From assembly GCF_003443995.1 (NCBI RefSeq), contig NZ_QWEY01000008.1:1-64000 (forward strand): 64,000 nt of DNA, written 5' to 3'. Both the position numbers and the translations under genes were made by a program. Positions 1 through 8,870 of this stretch are shown here, piece after piece (position 1 is the first letter of the stretch; every line of letters begins with the position of its first letter). This DNA is from Pseudotabrizicola alkalilacus (GTDB taxonomy: Bacteria > Pseudomonadota > Alphaproteobacteria > Rhodobacterales > Rhodobacteraceae). Under the pieces are notes generated by a model, which worked only from the letters and a program-made list of their open reading frames with translations, did not search any database and was not told the DNA's origin.

Positions 1-122
1 GGCTGAAGGACTGGCGACGGGTCGCAACCCGTTACGACAGATGCCCGAAGGTCTTCCTCTCAGCCATCGCCCTCGCCGCAACCGTCATGTTCTGGCTATG
101 AAGCGAGAACGAGTCCTGACCC
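1..122 (+). mobile_element. Right end of an IS5-family insertion sequence (transposase C-terminus)
   Basis: Frame 3 is open from the window edge to a TGA at 99-101 and reads LKDWRRVATRYDR, then an alanine-rich tail ending in FWL. This is the typical C-terminus of IS5-family (IS427-like) DDE transposases of alphaproteobacteria, which would cut and paste the element. About 10 bp after the stop comes GAGTCCTGACCC (111-122), which resembles the terminal inverted repeat of this group, followed by TAG, consistent with its short TA-type target. The rest of the element lies outside the window, so I cannot say whether the copy is complete. Confidence 0.8.
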
Positions 123-358
123 TAGTCGTCAAACGATCCGCACGATCAAGCATGGGCAATAATTTCTTTCTTTTATCCGGTTCCTTGGGGTGAAGAGACC
201 AAAGATGAAACCCGACTGCAGGGCCGAATTGCGGCCAACTCAAGGCATTGACCCATCAAACAACTTATCTGCGGGTCTCGGCAAGCTCGAGATTTCATCG
301 CACCAACAAATTCGCAAAATCAAACGACAATGTGGCAATCAAGATCGTTATACTGACC

Positions 359-557
359 GCTCACCCCGGTGTCGGTCATGTGGAGCTGATAGGCGCGCAG
401 ATCCTCCGGCGTTGCCGTGTCGGGTGATCGTCCGAGGAAAGCGGCGAAACCCTTGATCGCCGGGATGTGCGACCTCTGTGCCTTGTCCTCCATCCCGCGG
501 ATGCGCATGATCTTTGATCATCCGCTGACGAAGCAGGCTTACTCTCTCCTCTGTCAT
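359..557 (-). pseudogene. Truncated, frameshifted tyrosine integrase (N-terminal SAM-like part)
   Basis: From ATG at 557 the minus strand reads MTEERVSLLRQRMIKD. It must then shift one frame near 510 to continue as MRIRGMEDKAQRSH and on to LRAYQLHMTDTGV. This matches the N-terminal core-binding domain of the tyrosine recombinases that accompany IS91-like elements. Similarity ends abruptly near 359, so the catalytic domain with the R-H-R-Y residues is absent. One extra base plus a 3' deletion make this a dead remnant. It lies next to the IS5 end and supports repeated element traffic here. Confidence 0.75.
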
Positions 558-770
558 GGAAGCCTTCTGTCTGATGATTGAGAAGGCCCCAATCGTCAGG
601 CAAGTCAGGCAGATCGCAAAATGTGCGCAGTTGCGGGCGTCTCGCGCCATCAGCCAAATGCACCAATGCCACGGAGCGGCTTCGTTCATGGGCTCACTTC
701 GCGTCGGTGCCTGCCCGAAGCACTGGCGGCACCAACCGGAATTGGGATGTTGATCTTAGTTTTGTTTGTC

Positions 771-818
771 TTGTCCTCTGCCTGGCAGCAGGTATATACT
801 AAAGCACATACGGGAGGT
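771..818 (+). promoter_or_regulatory. Promoter and candidate operator of the toxin-antitoxin pair
   Basis: TTGTCC (771-776) and TATACT (795-800) are 18 bp apart and could serve as -35 and -10 boxes. The -10 lies inside a perfect 8-bp palindrome, GTATATAC (792-799), a plausible autorepression operator for the AbrB-type antitoxin. A strong GGGAGG Shine-Dalgarno sequence at about 811-816 precedes the ATG at 824. The assignment rests on spacing and position only. Confidence 0.5.
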
Positions 819-823
819 GCGCC

Positions 824-1048
824 ATGATTGAAACGAAGATCCGCAAGGTTGGCAACTCGGCAGTAATGACGCTGACGACCGAGATGCTGACGCTCCTCGA
901 TGCCAAAGAGGGTGATACGCTGTATGTCGTGCGCACCGATGACGGAGCGCTCAAACTTATGGCTGAAGATCCTGGTCTTAAAGTTGCGCTTGAGGCTGCC
1001 GATGTCGTTATGAACGAAAACCGGGACCTGCTGCAGGCACTGGCATGA
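824..1048 (+). CDS. AbrB/MazE-family antitoxin
   Basis: This 74-residue protein begins with IRKVGNSAVMTL, the swapped-hairpin AbrB/SpoVT/MazE DNA-binding motif (about residues 5-45). The C-terminal 30 residues would wrap the partner toxin. In the family such proteins neutralise the toxin and repress their own operon. The stop overlaps the start of the Doc-like toxin gene by four bases (ATGA), so the two are translationally coupled. A GGGAGG ribosome site 7 bp upstream supports the ATG chosen. Pairing an AbrB-type antitoxin with Doc, where phage P1 uses Phd, is a recurrent shuffled combination. Confidence 0.88.
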   Translation: MIETKIRKVGNSAVMTLTTEMLTLLDAKEGDTLYVVRTDDGALKLMAEDPGLKVALEAADVVMNENRDLLQALA

Positions 1049-1437
1049 CCGCTTGGGTTTGGATGCCCCTGCAGGCGCTGACGGTGATCCACGACCGTCA
1101 GATCGCGCGGCATGGCGGTGCATCGGGAACCCGCGATCCGGCGTTGCTGGAGATGGGCTGTGCTCGGGCGATGAACCTGGCTGCCTATGGCCAACCAGAT
1201 GCGTTCGACATCGCGGCTGCCTACGCATTCGGGATCAGCAAGGCGCATGCCTTCGTCGACGGGAACAAGCGCACAGCCTTCGTCGCAGCCTTTACCTTCC
1301 TCCGGCTAAATGGGTGCAACCTGCGCCCTGATCCGAAAGAGGGTGTGCGGATGATGGAGGATCTTGCCTCCAGCCAGGTGACAGAGGCCAGCTTCGCCAG
1401 CTGGCTTAGGGCGATGGCGCAGAGATCAGCTACGTGA
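1045..1437 (+). CDS. doc: Doc-type (Fic-fold) death-on-curing toxin
   Basis: The 130-residue protein carries the Doc signature HAFVDGNKRTAF at residues 71-82, followed by an all-helical tail with FLRLNG. P1 Doc has HxFxxxNKR at the same place and inactivates elongation factor EF-Tu by phosphorylation. The histidine, aspartate, asparagine and arginine of the motif are all present, so the protein should be active. Length is close to P1 Doc (126 residues). It is the second gene of the toxin-antitoxin operon, starting inside the antitoxin stop. The surroundings are full of broken mobile DNA, consistent with a stabilising or drifting module. Confidence 0.9.
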   Translation: MTAWVWMPLQALTVIHDRQIARHGGASGTRDPALLEMGCARAMNLAAYGQPDAFDIAAAYAFGISKAHAFVDGNKRTAFVAAFTFLRLNGCNLRPDPKEGVRMMEDLASSQVTEASFASWLRAMAQRSAT

Positions 1438-1443
1438 GCAAAC

Positions 1444-1863
1444 CTAGTTCAGAAGCTGCGCCAGCAATCCCGCTACATGCCGAAGTCCCTTGTCCTTGGT
1501 CCTGCGGCGATGCCAGCCCAGATGCAGCGGGAAACCCGCCACGGGAATCGGCAGCGGCAGGCTGATCTGGTCCGGCCGCACCGCGACAAGGCGCGACGGC
1601 AGCATAGCGATCATGTTTGTCTCCTGCAACAGGCCCGGCACCATGATAAAGCTCGGCACCACCAGCCCGATCCTCCGGCTGCGGCCGATCCGGGCCAGTT
1701 CGCTGTCAAACGGGCTGCGCGTCTCACCCTTGCCCGACACAAGGATATGGGGGAACGCAAGCCAGCGGTCGAGACCGAAACCTTCGATCGCCGGATGGCC
1801 GAGGCGCATGCCCATCACGAACAGTCGGTCGGAGCAATCCGATTGAACAACAGCGGAAGCCAC
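1444..1863 (-). pseudogene. C-terminal fragment of a LysR-family regulator
   Basis: The reading frame matches the effector-binding half of a LysR regulator: RLGHPAIEGFGLDRWLAFPH, a RSPFDSELARIG segment, and the late VPGLLQETNMIAMLPSRL strand-helix. A normal member has about 300 residues with an N-terminal winged HTH; only about 135 residues remain. The break near 1840-1863 coincides with the break of the ABC-F fragment on the other strand, so one rearrangement removed both 5' halves. Confidence 0.8.
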
Positions 1864-2502
1864 GCCAAGGCGCTGGTGACCATCGGTGAAACCGCGAACA
1901 CGACCCCGGACGGGCGGATCCTGTTCCGCACCGGCAAGCTGTGGATCGAAAACGGCGAACGGGTCGCGCTGTTAGGGAAAAATGGCACTGGCAAGACACA
2001 ACTGGTCGGTCGATTGCGAAGGGCACTGGCTGGGTCCGATCCCGACATCCGTCGAGCCGCCAGCCTGAAACCCGGCTAATCCGATCAGACTTTGTCGCAG
2101 CTTGAGGCCTTTCCAACGCCGTGGGAGGCCGCGACACAATCGGGCGACCAGACCGACCAGATGACCCGCAGCTTGCTTGCCGGGGCCGGGATCACGCTTG
2201 TCGCCCAGAGCGCGGCAATCGCCTGCCTCTCGGGCGGGCAGCGGGCCCGGCTGGCCATGCTGATGTTGCGACTTGCGCGCCCGAATTTCTACCTGCTGGA
2301 CGAACCGACCAATCACCTCGACATCGAGGGGCAGGACATGCTGGAAAGCGAGTTGGTCGAACATGGTGCGGCCTGCCTGCTGGTCAGCCACGACCGCGCC
2401 TTTGTCCGTGCCGTGGCAACGCGGATCTGGGTGATCGAGGGCAAGCGGCTGATAGAGGTTGACGACCCTGACCCCGTCTTCGACCGGCTGATGGCTGGAT
2501 AG
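1861..2502 (+). pseudogene. ABC-F ATPase fragment with an in-frame stop
   Basis: The frame encodes only the second nucleotide-binding domain of an ABC-F protein (ribosome-associated, no membrane domain): Walker A GKNGTGKT near 1978-2001, signature LSGGQRARLA near 2230, Walker B FYLLDEPTNHLDI near 2290, and the SHDRAFV switch. The first domain and the linker are missing at the 5' junction with the LysR fragment. A TAA at 2077-2079 replaces the tyrosine expected in the conserved GY-DQTLSQL stretch; the same frame continues straight after it. A deletion plus a nonsense mutation make this inactive. Confidence 0.88.
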
Positions 2503-2523
2503 CGTCGCCGCGCCATCTCCCCT

Positions 2524-3306
2524 TCACGCGAACCGCTTTGCGCCTGCCACGCACAGCACGGTCAGCATGGTCACGGCAAGCATCGTTCCAGCCACCTCTT
2601 CGCCCAGTAGCAGGCCGGCGAGCGCCAACCCAAAAAACGGTTGCAGCAGCTGCAACTGGCCCACGCCCGCAATCCCGCCAAGCGCGAGGCCGCGATACCA
2701 GAAGATGAACCCGATCAGCATGCTGAACAGCGAGACGTATCCGAGGCTCAGCCATTCAGGCGGGGTCACGGCTGAGAAATCCGGCTGCCAGCTTGCGGCC
2801 ATCACCGGCAGCATCACCGGCAGCGACAGCACCAGCGCCCACGAGATCACCTGCCAGCCGCCAAGGTGGCGCGACAGGGTTGCCCCTTCGGCATAGCCCA
2901 GGCCACAGATCACGATGGCGGCCAGCATCAACAGATCGCCCGTCAGCGTGCCGCCACCGCTTTGCGTCCCGGCGAACAGCGCCACCGCGAGGCTGCCCGC
3001 GCAGGAAAACAGCCAGAAGGCCGGGCGAGGTCGCTCGCCCCCGCGCAGAACCCCAAAGATCGCCGTGGCCAGCGGCAAAAGACCGATGAAGACAATCGAG
3101 CGGGCCGAGGGTATGTGCAACAGCGCCAGCGCCGTCAGCAGCGGAAAGCCGATGACCACGCCCGCCGCCGTTATGGCAAGCGGCGCAAGATCGCGACGTC
3201 CGGGCCAAGGTTGGCGCAGCAGAACTAACACAGCAATCCCCAGCAACGCCGCGATCACCGCCCGTGCCGAGGTCAGGAACAGCGGCGAGACCCCCCCGAC
3301 CGCCAC
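2524..3306 (-). CDS. DMT (EamA) exporter lacking its first membrane helix
   Basis: This is a drug/metabolite transporter with two EamA repeats: about nine hydrophobic segments, the second repeat starting near residue 135 with GDLLMLAAIVICGLGYAEGA. Family members have about 290 residues and ten helices. Here the frame opens at a GTG (3306) in the middle of what is normally the end of helix 1, with a stop codon just upstream. Immediately beyond begins a LysR fragment in the opposite direction, so the 5' end was cut off at a rearrangement point. The remaining 260 codons are undamaged. It may be a recent pseudogene, or may still be made from the GTG. Confidence 0.8.
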   Translation of the reverse strand: MAVGGVSPLFLTSARAVIAALLGIAVLVLLRQPWPGRRDLAPLAITAAGVVIGFPLLTALALLHIPSARSIVFIGLLPLATAIFGVLRGGERPRPAFWLFSCAGSLAVALFAGTQSGGGTLTGDLLMLAAIVICGLGYAEGATLSRHLGGWQVISWALVLSLPVMLPVMAASWQPDFSAVTPPEWLSLGYVSLFSMLIGFIFWYRGLALGGIAGVGQLQLLQPFFGLALAGLLLGEEVAGTMLAVTMLTVLCVAGAKRFA

Positions 3307-3307
3307 C

Positions 3308-3637
3308 CGCGTTACCTATTCCGGGGGCGGCGACTGGCAGTTCCGACAGGGGCGCCGTTGGGTTTCGGTGCGGCCACGGGGACAGTTGCGGACGGATAGT
3401 GGCGAGACAATCGTGCAATGGGCGGTGGCCGGGCTTGGCATAAGCTATTTGCCGGCCTTTTTGGTACAAGATCAGCTGAAAGCCGGGTCGCTGGTGGAGT
3501 TGCTGGCCGATTACCTCTCGCCAGACTATGGCATCTACACCTTGCGTCCCCCCGGCCCCCGCACTTCGGCAAAGGTTGCGCTTGTTCTCGAGGCTCTGGC
3601 GGAACGAATGAAGCAAGCTGCTTACTTCGCCAGTTAG
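3308..3637 (+). pseudogene. C-terminal fragment of a second LysR-family regulator
   Basis: The frame reads RVTYSGGGDWQFRQGR, then GETIVQWAVAGLGISYLPAF and a DYGIYTLRPPGPRTSAKV ending. This is the last third of a LysR effector domain, where the GIG-Y-P strand is highly conserved. Only about 108 residues are left and the DNA-binding half is missing. It abuts the truncated DMT gene head to head at about 3306. The sequence does not match the other LysR fragment at 1444-1863, so these are two different losses. Confidence 0.8.
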
Positions 3638-3657
3638 GGGCGCCCTGCGCTGATTGA

Positions 3658-4563
3658 TCAGCCCGCCAACCCGGAGCGCGTTTCCTTGCGGACCATGGCC
3701 AGAAAGGCCACAAACCCGGCCGAAGGGTTGCGGCGGCCGGGGTAATACAAGCTGAATCCGGGGCGTGCAGGGGTCCAATCCTCGAGCAGGCGGATCATGC
3801 GACCGGCGGCGATGTCATCGGCCACGTCCGCTTCGTGGAACAGGCCGATGCCTGCGCCGTCCAGCACGGCAGCGCGGGCAATGGCGGCCTCGTCCACGGT
3901 CAGGCGGCCCACCGCCTCGAACGGGGCCGGTTCGCCGTCCTTCTCCAGCGGCCAGCGTAACAGCGCACCGTTGGGCAGGCGCACGCGGAGGCAATGAGCA
4001 GGGTCCAGATCGGCGGGCGACAGCGGCGCCGGATGCACCGCCAGCCACTTGGGCGCGGCCACGACCGCATGCCGCTGCGGCTGGCCCAGCGGCAATGCGA
4101 TCATGTCGCGCGGCACCAGATCGGCGGGGCGGATGCCCAGATCGAATCCTTCGGCCACGATGTCGACCAGTCGCCCTTCGGTCACCAGATCGACCTGCAT
4201 ATCGGGATAGCGGCGCAGAAAGGCCAGCACCACGGGCGCCACGGCTCGGCCCGCCTGAACCGAGGCGTTGATCCGCAACATGCCCGAGGGAGTCGCGCGC
4301 TGAGAGCGGACCGTCTCCATCGCAGCGCGAATTTCGGCCAAGGCAGGGGAGACGCGGGCCACAAATTCCCGCCCCGCATCGGTCAGGGCGACGCTGCGGG
4401 TGGTCCGGTTGAACAGCCGCACGCCAAGCCCCGCCTCCAGCCGCGCAATCACATGCGACAGGGCCGTGGTCGACATGCCCAGATCCAGCGCCGCCGCGCG
4501 GAAAGTCCCGCGCCGCGCGATGGCCAGCACCGCCTCAATTCCCTTTAGACTGGTCCCCGTCAT
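3658..4563 (-). CDS. LysR-family transcriptional regulator
   Basis: Complete 301-residue LysR protein from ATG 4563, the first methionine that gives the canonical N-terminus; the frame is open further upstream but without a family match. The HTH lies at residues 5-64 ([35 protein letters not shown]) and is followed by the effector domain. It is divergent from the SnoaL/SDR pair that starts 96 bp away. LysR proteins usually regulate the divergent operon, so control of 4659-5758 is the natural inference. The effector is unknown. Confidence 0.88.
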   Translation of the reverse strand: MTGTSLKGIEAVLAIARRGTFRAAALDLGMSTTALSHVIARLEAGLGVRLFNRTTRSVALTDAGREFVARVSPALAEIRAAMETVRSQRATPSGMLRINASVQAGRAVAPVVLAFLRRYPDMQVDLVTEGRLVDIVAEGFDLGIRPADLVPRDMIALPLGQPQRHAVVAAPKWLAVHPAPLSPADLDPAHCLRVRLPNGALLRWPLEKDGEPAPFEAVGRLTVDEAAIARAAVLDGAGIGLFHEADVADDIAAGRMIRLLEDWTPARPGFSLYYPGRRNPSAGFVAFLAMVRKETRSGLAG

Positions 4564-4658
4564 TGTCCCGATTCTGTCATCTTCAGATGCCAAATTATCC
4601 CGGTTATCCCACTGCGGGTCGAGGTCTATGTTCAGACGACAAACAATGAGGAACCGAC

Positions 4659-4979
4659 ATGACTCTGCCAAAACCGATCCAGACCTATTTCACCGCGCAG
4701 GCGCCGCAAGATGGCGCGGCGTTTGCGGCGGCCTTTGCACCAGATGCCATCGTCCATGACGAAGGCGCCACCCATCTCGGCCCTGCGCAGATAGAAGACT
4801 GGTGGAAGGCCGCCTTTGCAAAATATCGCCACCGGGCCGAGCCGTTGGACATGACCGAAGCGGGGGGCAAACTGTTGGTCCGCGCGCGGGTCAGCGGTGA
4901 TTTTCCGGGCAGCCCGGCGGTGCTGACCTTTGCGTTCGCTCTGACGGGCGACCACATTCAGGATCTGAGGATCGGGTGA
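4659..4979 (+). CDS. SnoaL/NTF2-fold small protein
   Basis: 106 residues with the cone-shaped NTF2-like pattern: an N-terminal helix ([21 protein letters not shown]), [20 protein letters not shown], and a C-terminal strand pair. Members act as small isomerases, hydrolases or ligand binders; the sequence does not single out a reaction. Its stop overlaps the start of the short-chain dehydrogenase by ATGA, so the two are co-translated and probably work on the same compound. The LysR gene upstream is the likely regulator. Confidence 0.8.
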   Translation: MTLPKPIQTYFTAQAPQDGAAFAAAFAPDAIVHDEGATHLGPAQIEDWWKAAFAKYRHRAEPLDMTEAGGKLLVRARVSGDFPGSPAVLTFAFALTGDHIQDLRIG

Positions 4980-5758
4980 TGGGCGATTTCCTGACATTGC
5001 AAGGCAAGCGCACATTGATCACCGGCGGCACCCAAGGGGCGGGCGCTGCGACCGTGGCCCTCTTTCGTGATCTGGGGGCACGGGTGATGACATCGGCCCG
5101 CCGCAATCCGGGCAACCTGCCCGAGACAGAGTTCGTTGCCGCCGACCTGACCACGCTGCAAGGCTGTGAAACCGTGGCCAAAGCGGTGCGCGGTCAACTG
5201 GGCGGGGTAGATATTCTGGTGCACATGCTGGGTGGCTCTGCAGCGCCGGGGGGCGGTTTTGCAGCTCTCGGTGAGGCGGAATGGCAGGCTGAACTGAACC
5301 TGAACCTGATGCCCGCCGTGCGGATGGATCGCGCGCTTTTGCCCGCCATGGTGGCGCAAGGGTCGGGCGTGGTGGTGCATGTCACCTCTATCCAGCGCGC
5401 ATTGCCCTTGCCCGAGGCGACCACCGGCTATGCAAGCACCAAGGCCGCCCTGTCGGTCTATAGCAAAAGCCTGTCGAAAGAGGTGGCACCAAAGGGCGTG
5501 CGCGTGGTGCGTGTATCGCCCGGCTGGATCGCCACCGATGCGTCAATCCGGCTGGCAGAGCGTTTGGCAGCCCAAGCAGGGACCGATCTGGAGGGTGGCA
5601 AGAAGATGATCATGGACAGCCTTGGCGGCATCCCCTTGGGTCGCCCGACAACGCCCGAGGAAATTGCCAACCTGATTGCCTTTCTTGCCTCGGACCGGGC
5701 GGGCAGCATCACCGGCACTGAAGTTGTGATCGACGGGGGAACCGTGCCGACCGCATAA
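4979..5758 (+). CDS. Short-chain dehydrogenase/reductase (SDR)
   Basis: Classical SDR of about 259 residues. The nucleotide-binding motif is TGGTQGAG near residue 16, followed by the active-site Ser in VTSIQ and the Y-x3-K motif in [14 protein letters not shown] near residues 148-161. The C-terminus has the usual [14 protein letters not shown]. The acidic or basic residue that would fix NADH or NADPH is not clear. The ATG at 4979 overlaps the SnoaL stop. Substrate unknown; the context suggests a small carbonyl or hydroxyl compound handled together with the NTF2-fold protein. Confidence 0.9.
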   Translation: MGDFLTLQGKRTLITGGTQGAGAATVALFRDLGARVMTSARRNPGNLPETEFVAADLTTLQGCETVAKAVRGQLGGVDILVHMLGGSAAPGGGFAALGEAEWQAELNLNLMPAVRMDRALLPAMVAQGSGVVVHVTSIQRALPLPEATTGYASTKAALSVYSKSLSKEVAPKGVRVVRVSPGWIATDASIRLAERLAAQAGTDLEGGKKMIMDSLGGIPLGRPTTPEEIANLIAFLASDRAGSITGTEVVIDGGTVPTA

Positions 5759-5772
5759 GGCGCGGCATCTGC

Positions 5773-6752
5773 TCAGGCCTCGGCGGACGATGATGCAATC
5801 CCGAACTGCTGGCGATAGGCTGCGGGGGGCAGACCTGTCAGTTTCTGGAACAGTTTGCGAAACGCCGCCGGGTCGGAATAGCCGACATCCCAGGCGATGC
5901 GGTCAACCGGGGTCTGCGACCGCTCCAACGCCTCGCGAGCCTTGGCGATGCGGACCTGCTGCAGATACTCGATCGGGGTGAACCCCGTCGCAGCACTGAA
6001 CCGGCGCAGAAAGGTGCGTGCGGTCATCCCCGCTTGATCGGCCAGATGGTCACACCTTGCAACGTGCCGGATTGCGCATGGATCTGATGTTGGCTGGCGC
6101 GGATCGCTGCGTCGCCATGGTCAAAGCGCGGGATGAACTGGGCAAAGGGCAGCTGGCTGTGGCGCGGTGGCTCGATCAGCAGGAACCGCGCGGTTGCCAG
6201 CAGGGTGGCCGGGCCAAGCAGGCGCCCCACCAGCGTCAGGCCAAGATCCGCCCAGGCGAGGATGCCACCCGCGGTCACGATGTCGCCCTCGTCCACCACC
6301 ATATGCTCCTCCGCCAGCTGCACCTTGGGGAAACGCTGTGCCAGTTGGTGGGCAAAGGCCCAATGCGTGGTCGCACGGCGCCCGTCCATCAGCCCGGTTT
6401 CCGCCAGCACGAAAGCCCCGGCGCAAACCGAACACAGGGTCGCGCCCGCTGTATGCTGGCCTATCAGCCCCTGCGCCGCCATGGGCGCAGGGGCCATCCG
6501 CTCGGGCATGACGATGCTGGGCGGGGCGATGATATGGGTCAAGCGGTGGGCCGTGCCGGGGTGGCTGTCCCATATGCAGGTGACGCCTGCCTCATCGGCC
6601 TTCCAGTGCGAAACCCGGATGGCGCGTTTGTCCTCACCCGTCCAGTTCCCGGCAATCTGGAACAGGTCGGTCAGCCCATGAATCGCGGCCATCGCGCAGC
6701 CGGGGTAAATCAGCAGGCCAATGTCGGCCACCAGCTCCAGCTTTTGCGTCAT
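5773..6752 (-). pseudogene. GlxA-type AraC regulator split by a frameshift
   Basis: From ATG 6752 the frame gives an amidase/DJ-1-like sensor domain: GLLIYPGCAMAAIHGLTDLF, the nucleophile-elbow-like CSVCAGAFVLAETGLMDGRRATTHW, and VTAGGILAWADLGL. Near 6040 the frame runs off into WPIKRG and stops. The frame needed for the rest (ADQAGMTARTFLRRFSAATGFTP, then the second HTH and VGYSDPAAFRKLFQKLTG) continues at 5773-6027. Together they would make a normal regulator of about 325 residues. One indel near 6040 separates sensor and DNA-binding domain, so the gene should be inactive unless this is a sequencing error. Confidence 0.88.
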
Positions 6753-6839
6753 TGTCCGATATGACCCGTTAGCTGTCATTTCCGCCACGCCTCTTGGTGC
6801 ATCGCAGGGCGTAGATTCTCCATACCGAAAGGCACCGCA

Positions 6840-7022
6840 ATGAACCCAACGATGACCAGACGCACACGGATGATGACCGGGGCCGCAGCGGCCGCCCTTC
6901 TGATCCTGAACCGCACAACCAACGCAAACACGGAAAGAATCTTTATCATGGCAACCTTCACCACCACCGACGGCACCAACATCTTCTACAAAGACTGGGG
7001 CCCGCGCGATGCGCAGCCCAGC
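6840..7022 (+). pseudogene. N-terminal stub of an alpha/beta-hydrolase (chloroperoxidase-like)
   Basis: From 6948 the frame reads MATFTTTDGTNIFYKDWGPR, the usual start of non-haem chloroperoxidase/arylesterase-type hydrolases. An in-frame upstream ATG at 6840 adds RRTRMMTGAAAAALLIL, which could be the original leader. Similarity stops at about 7022, before the oxyanion HGWP motif and the nucleophile elbow, so no active enzyme remains. It is divergent from the GlxA-type pseudogene, and both may have decayed together. The break marks the left edge of the sigma-54 cassette. Confidence 0.7.
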
Positions 7023-7073
7023 CACCTCTGCTGGCAAGAGAAGACATCGGCATTTGGTCAGACGGTCAGACGG

Positions 7074-7403
7074 TCAGGCAGAAATATCTACCTCTACATC
7101 CAAGAACGGAGCATACTGTTGCGCGCCAAAGATATCACCATCCCCGGCGCTCCCCGATGGACGCACACGCAGAATGGTGAACTTGATCGCATAGGCCGGA
7201 TCGTACTCGACAAAATCCGTCAGTCGTCCCGGATCAATCTTCAGGATGTGGCAGACGCTGTCGCGGGTCAGCGCGCCAGACCGTTTCACCAGATCATAGG
7301 TCTCGCGTTCCCGGAAGATAATGTCGAAGGTGATCTTGTCCGTGCCGGCGTTCTTGGAACGGATCGTTTTCGCCAGATCGGAAAGTTTCTTGACGTTGTT
7401 CAT
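7074..7403 (-). CDS. DUF4387 protein (AtuA-like small subunit)
   Basis: 109-residue protein with the DUF4387 pattern: LSDLAKTIRSKNAGTDKITFDIIF near the start and FTILRVRPSGSAGDGDIFGAQQYAPFLDVEV near the end. DUF4387 proteins nearly always follow a DUF1446/AtuA protein, or are fused to it, and are thought to form its second subunit; the reaction is not established. It lies 8 bp behind the AtuA-type gene and belongs to the same sigma-54 transcription unit. Length is normal. Confidence 0.87.
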   Translation of the reverse strand: MNNVKKLSDLAKTIRSKNAGTDKITFDIIFRERETYDLVKRSGALTRDSVCHILKIDPGRLTDFVEYDPAYAIKFTILRVRPSGSAGDGDIFGAQQYAPFLDVEVDISA

Positions 7404-7411
7404 GGGGTACC

Positions 7412-8770
7412 TCAGCCGACGGTTTCGCTATGGGTCGGGAACAGTTCCATAGGGCTGCTGACCGACATGGTATGGTTCAGTGTCCAACGATACGCGGGAC
7501 TTGCCTGCAGCACCTCATCCAGCACAAAAGACACGCCGCCCGCAGTTCCCTTTACCTCTGGCAGCCGCGCATAAAACATTTGCCGCGTTCCGGTCATGCA
7601 GACCTCTTCTGCCATTTCGCGCGTGGGCGCGACACCTTGAACGACGACGCAAAGTTCATGGCCTGGCTTGTCTTTCAGGGGCTCCATGTCCCCCATGACT
7701 CCGTTGCGGCCAAAAACGTTGTAATGCAGCTCCCACCCGGTCGGGCCAAAGCGCTCGATCGTTTGCGTGCGCGCCCAGTCTATGACGGCGTCAACATTGG
7801 CGATGGTGTAGGGATCACGGATGCCCGCCATGCCAACGAAACGCTCCCCCACCTTGCCCGATCCTTCCAGTTTCACCCTGAAATCTTCTGCCGGAACAAA
7901 GTCCATACCGGTTACTCGGGTGGTCTTTTCGCTGATCTGGTCATAGTGGCAATCGGTCATGTCCAACATGCCGCCAGCCACGAATTCGTGGAACGGGTTT
8001 GACCGTTCATACATCGCATGGCCCGCAACCGAGGCGACGGTGCAGCGTTGCCATGAGGCCATTGCGGTGACCTCTACCGCTTCGGGCGTGATCTCGCCCA
8101 TGACGGTTTCTTTGGCGCCGTAAGGTTCTGCACAGAACGACGCACATTCCAGAACCTTGCCGAGGTAGTAGCTTTGCGCCTCGGGAAACCCCTTGAACAA
8201 CGCGCAGGCCGCAAAGATGGCGCTGTCGGATGACCGCCCGCCGATGATCACATCACAGCCGTCTTCCAGCAATTTGACAAAGGGGTGGACACCCGCCATC
8301 GCCACCACACGCGACGTGGCGTCAAGTTCCGCCTCGGTCAGATCTTCGCGCGCATCCAGCCCACGTATGGCCGAGCCGTCACGGATTTTGGTGCGGACAT
8401 ACTCGCGATCCACCTCCGAATAGAACCAGCCCAGCTTGAAGGGCGCAAGGTTGTGCCGGGCGGCAATGTCACGAATGATCTGAACAAACATATCCACGCG
8501 TGAATTTGTGCCGGTGTCGCCCGCCGAACCGATCACCATCGGCACACCCAGACGACGCGCAGCCAACAGCATTTCTTCAAGATCATGCTCTTGCCACGAA
8601 CGGGGGCTTGCACAGCTGTCATTGCCCAGAGGCACCGGGCCGATGTCATCGCTGCCAGAGTCCGCCGCGATGAAATCGGGTTTTGTTTCAACCGCAAGCC
8701 GGAAACTCTCGGTCTTGAGAGGGGCAAAGCCCAGATGCCCATTCGGGCAGATGATTCTGATGGAAGACAT
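7412..8770 (-). CDS. DUF1446 / AtuA-family protein
   Basis: 452-residue DUF1446 protein: an N-terminal IICPNGHLGF, DFIAADSGSDDIGPVPLG, and a central VIIGGRSSDSAIFAAC. The family is named after AtuA of acyclic-terpene utilisation in Pseudomonas, but members occur in many unrelated catabolic operons and their chemistry is not settled. It is the first gene of a two-gene unit with DUF4387. Upstream are a GAGGGA ribosome site, a sigma-54 promoter at 8806-8822 and an activator-site candidate at 8871-8907, so expression should depend on the RpoN paralogue and PspF-like activator encoded in the same cassette. The transporter and C45 hydrolase nearby suggest it acts on an imported amide or peptide-like compound. 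Confidence 0.88.
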   Translation of the reverse strand: MSSIRIICPNGHLGFAPLKTESFRLAVETKPDFIAADSGSDDIGPVPLGNDSCASPRSWQEHDLEEMLLAARRLGVPMVIGSAGDTGTNSRVDMFVQIIRDIAARHNLAPFKLGWFYSEVDREYVRTKIRDGSAIRGLDAREDLTEAELDATSRVVAMAGVHPFVKLLEDGCDVIIGGRSSDSAIFAACALFKGFPEAQSYYLGKVLECASFCAEPYGAKETVMGEITPEAVEVTAMASWQRCTVASVAGHAMYERSNPFHEFVAGGMLDMTDCHYDQISEKTTRVTGMDFVPAEDFRVKLEGSGKVGERFVGMAGIRDPYTIANVDAVIDWARTQTIERFGPTGWELHYNVFGRNGVMGDMEPLKDKPGHELCVVVQGVAPTREMAEEVCMTGTRQMFYARLPEVKGTAGGVSFVLDEVLQASPAYRWTLNHTMSVSSPMELFPTHSETVG

Positions 8771-8805
8771 TCGATCCCTCGCACATCGCGTTTCAATGAG
8801 TTATA

Positions 8806-8822
8806 TGCACGTTGCGTGCCAA
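8806..8822 (-). promoter_or_regulatory. Sigma-54 promoter of the DUF1446-DUF4387 operon
   Basis: The minus strand reads TTGGCACG, four bases, GTGCA. The GG (-24) and GC (-12) doublets are exactly 10 bp apart as sigma-54 requires. The -24 half is a perfect consensus; the -12 half has G in place of the first T of TTGC. The expected start lies near 8795, leaving about 25 nt to the ATG at 8770. The same variant occurs at 16501-16517. Confidence 0.88.
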
Positions 8823-8870
8823 AATGAGGGGCAAAAACACCGCGCAACTTTGGGGAAACCCGGATGCCTT

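Noticed and set aside
190-456. 88-codon plus-strand frame between the IS5 end and the integrase remnant
   Set aside because: It overlaps the integrase remnant antisense and its unique part has no recognisable pattern.
2756-3778. 340-codon minus-strand frame across the DMT gene and the LysR fragment
   Set aside because: It is the shifted phase of the DMT gene and has no protein similarity pattern of its own.
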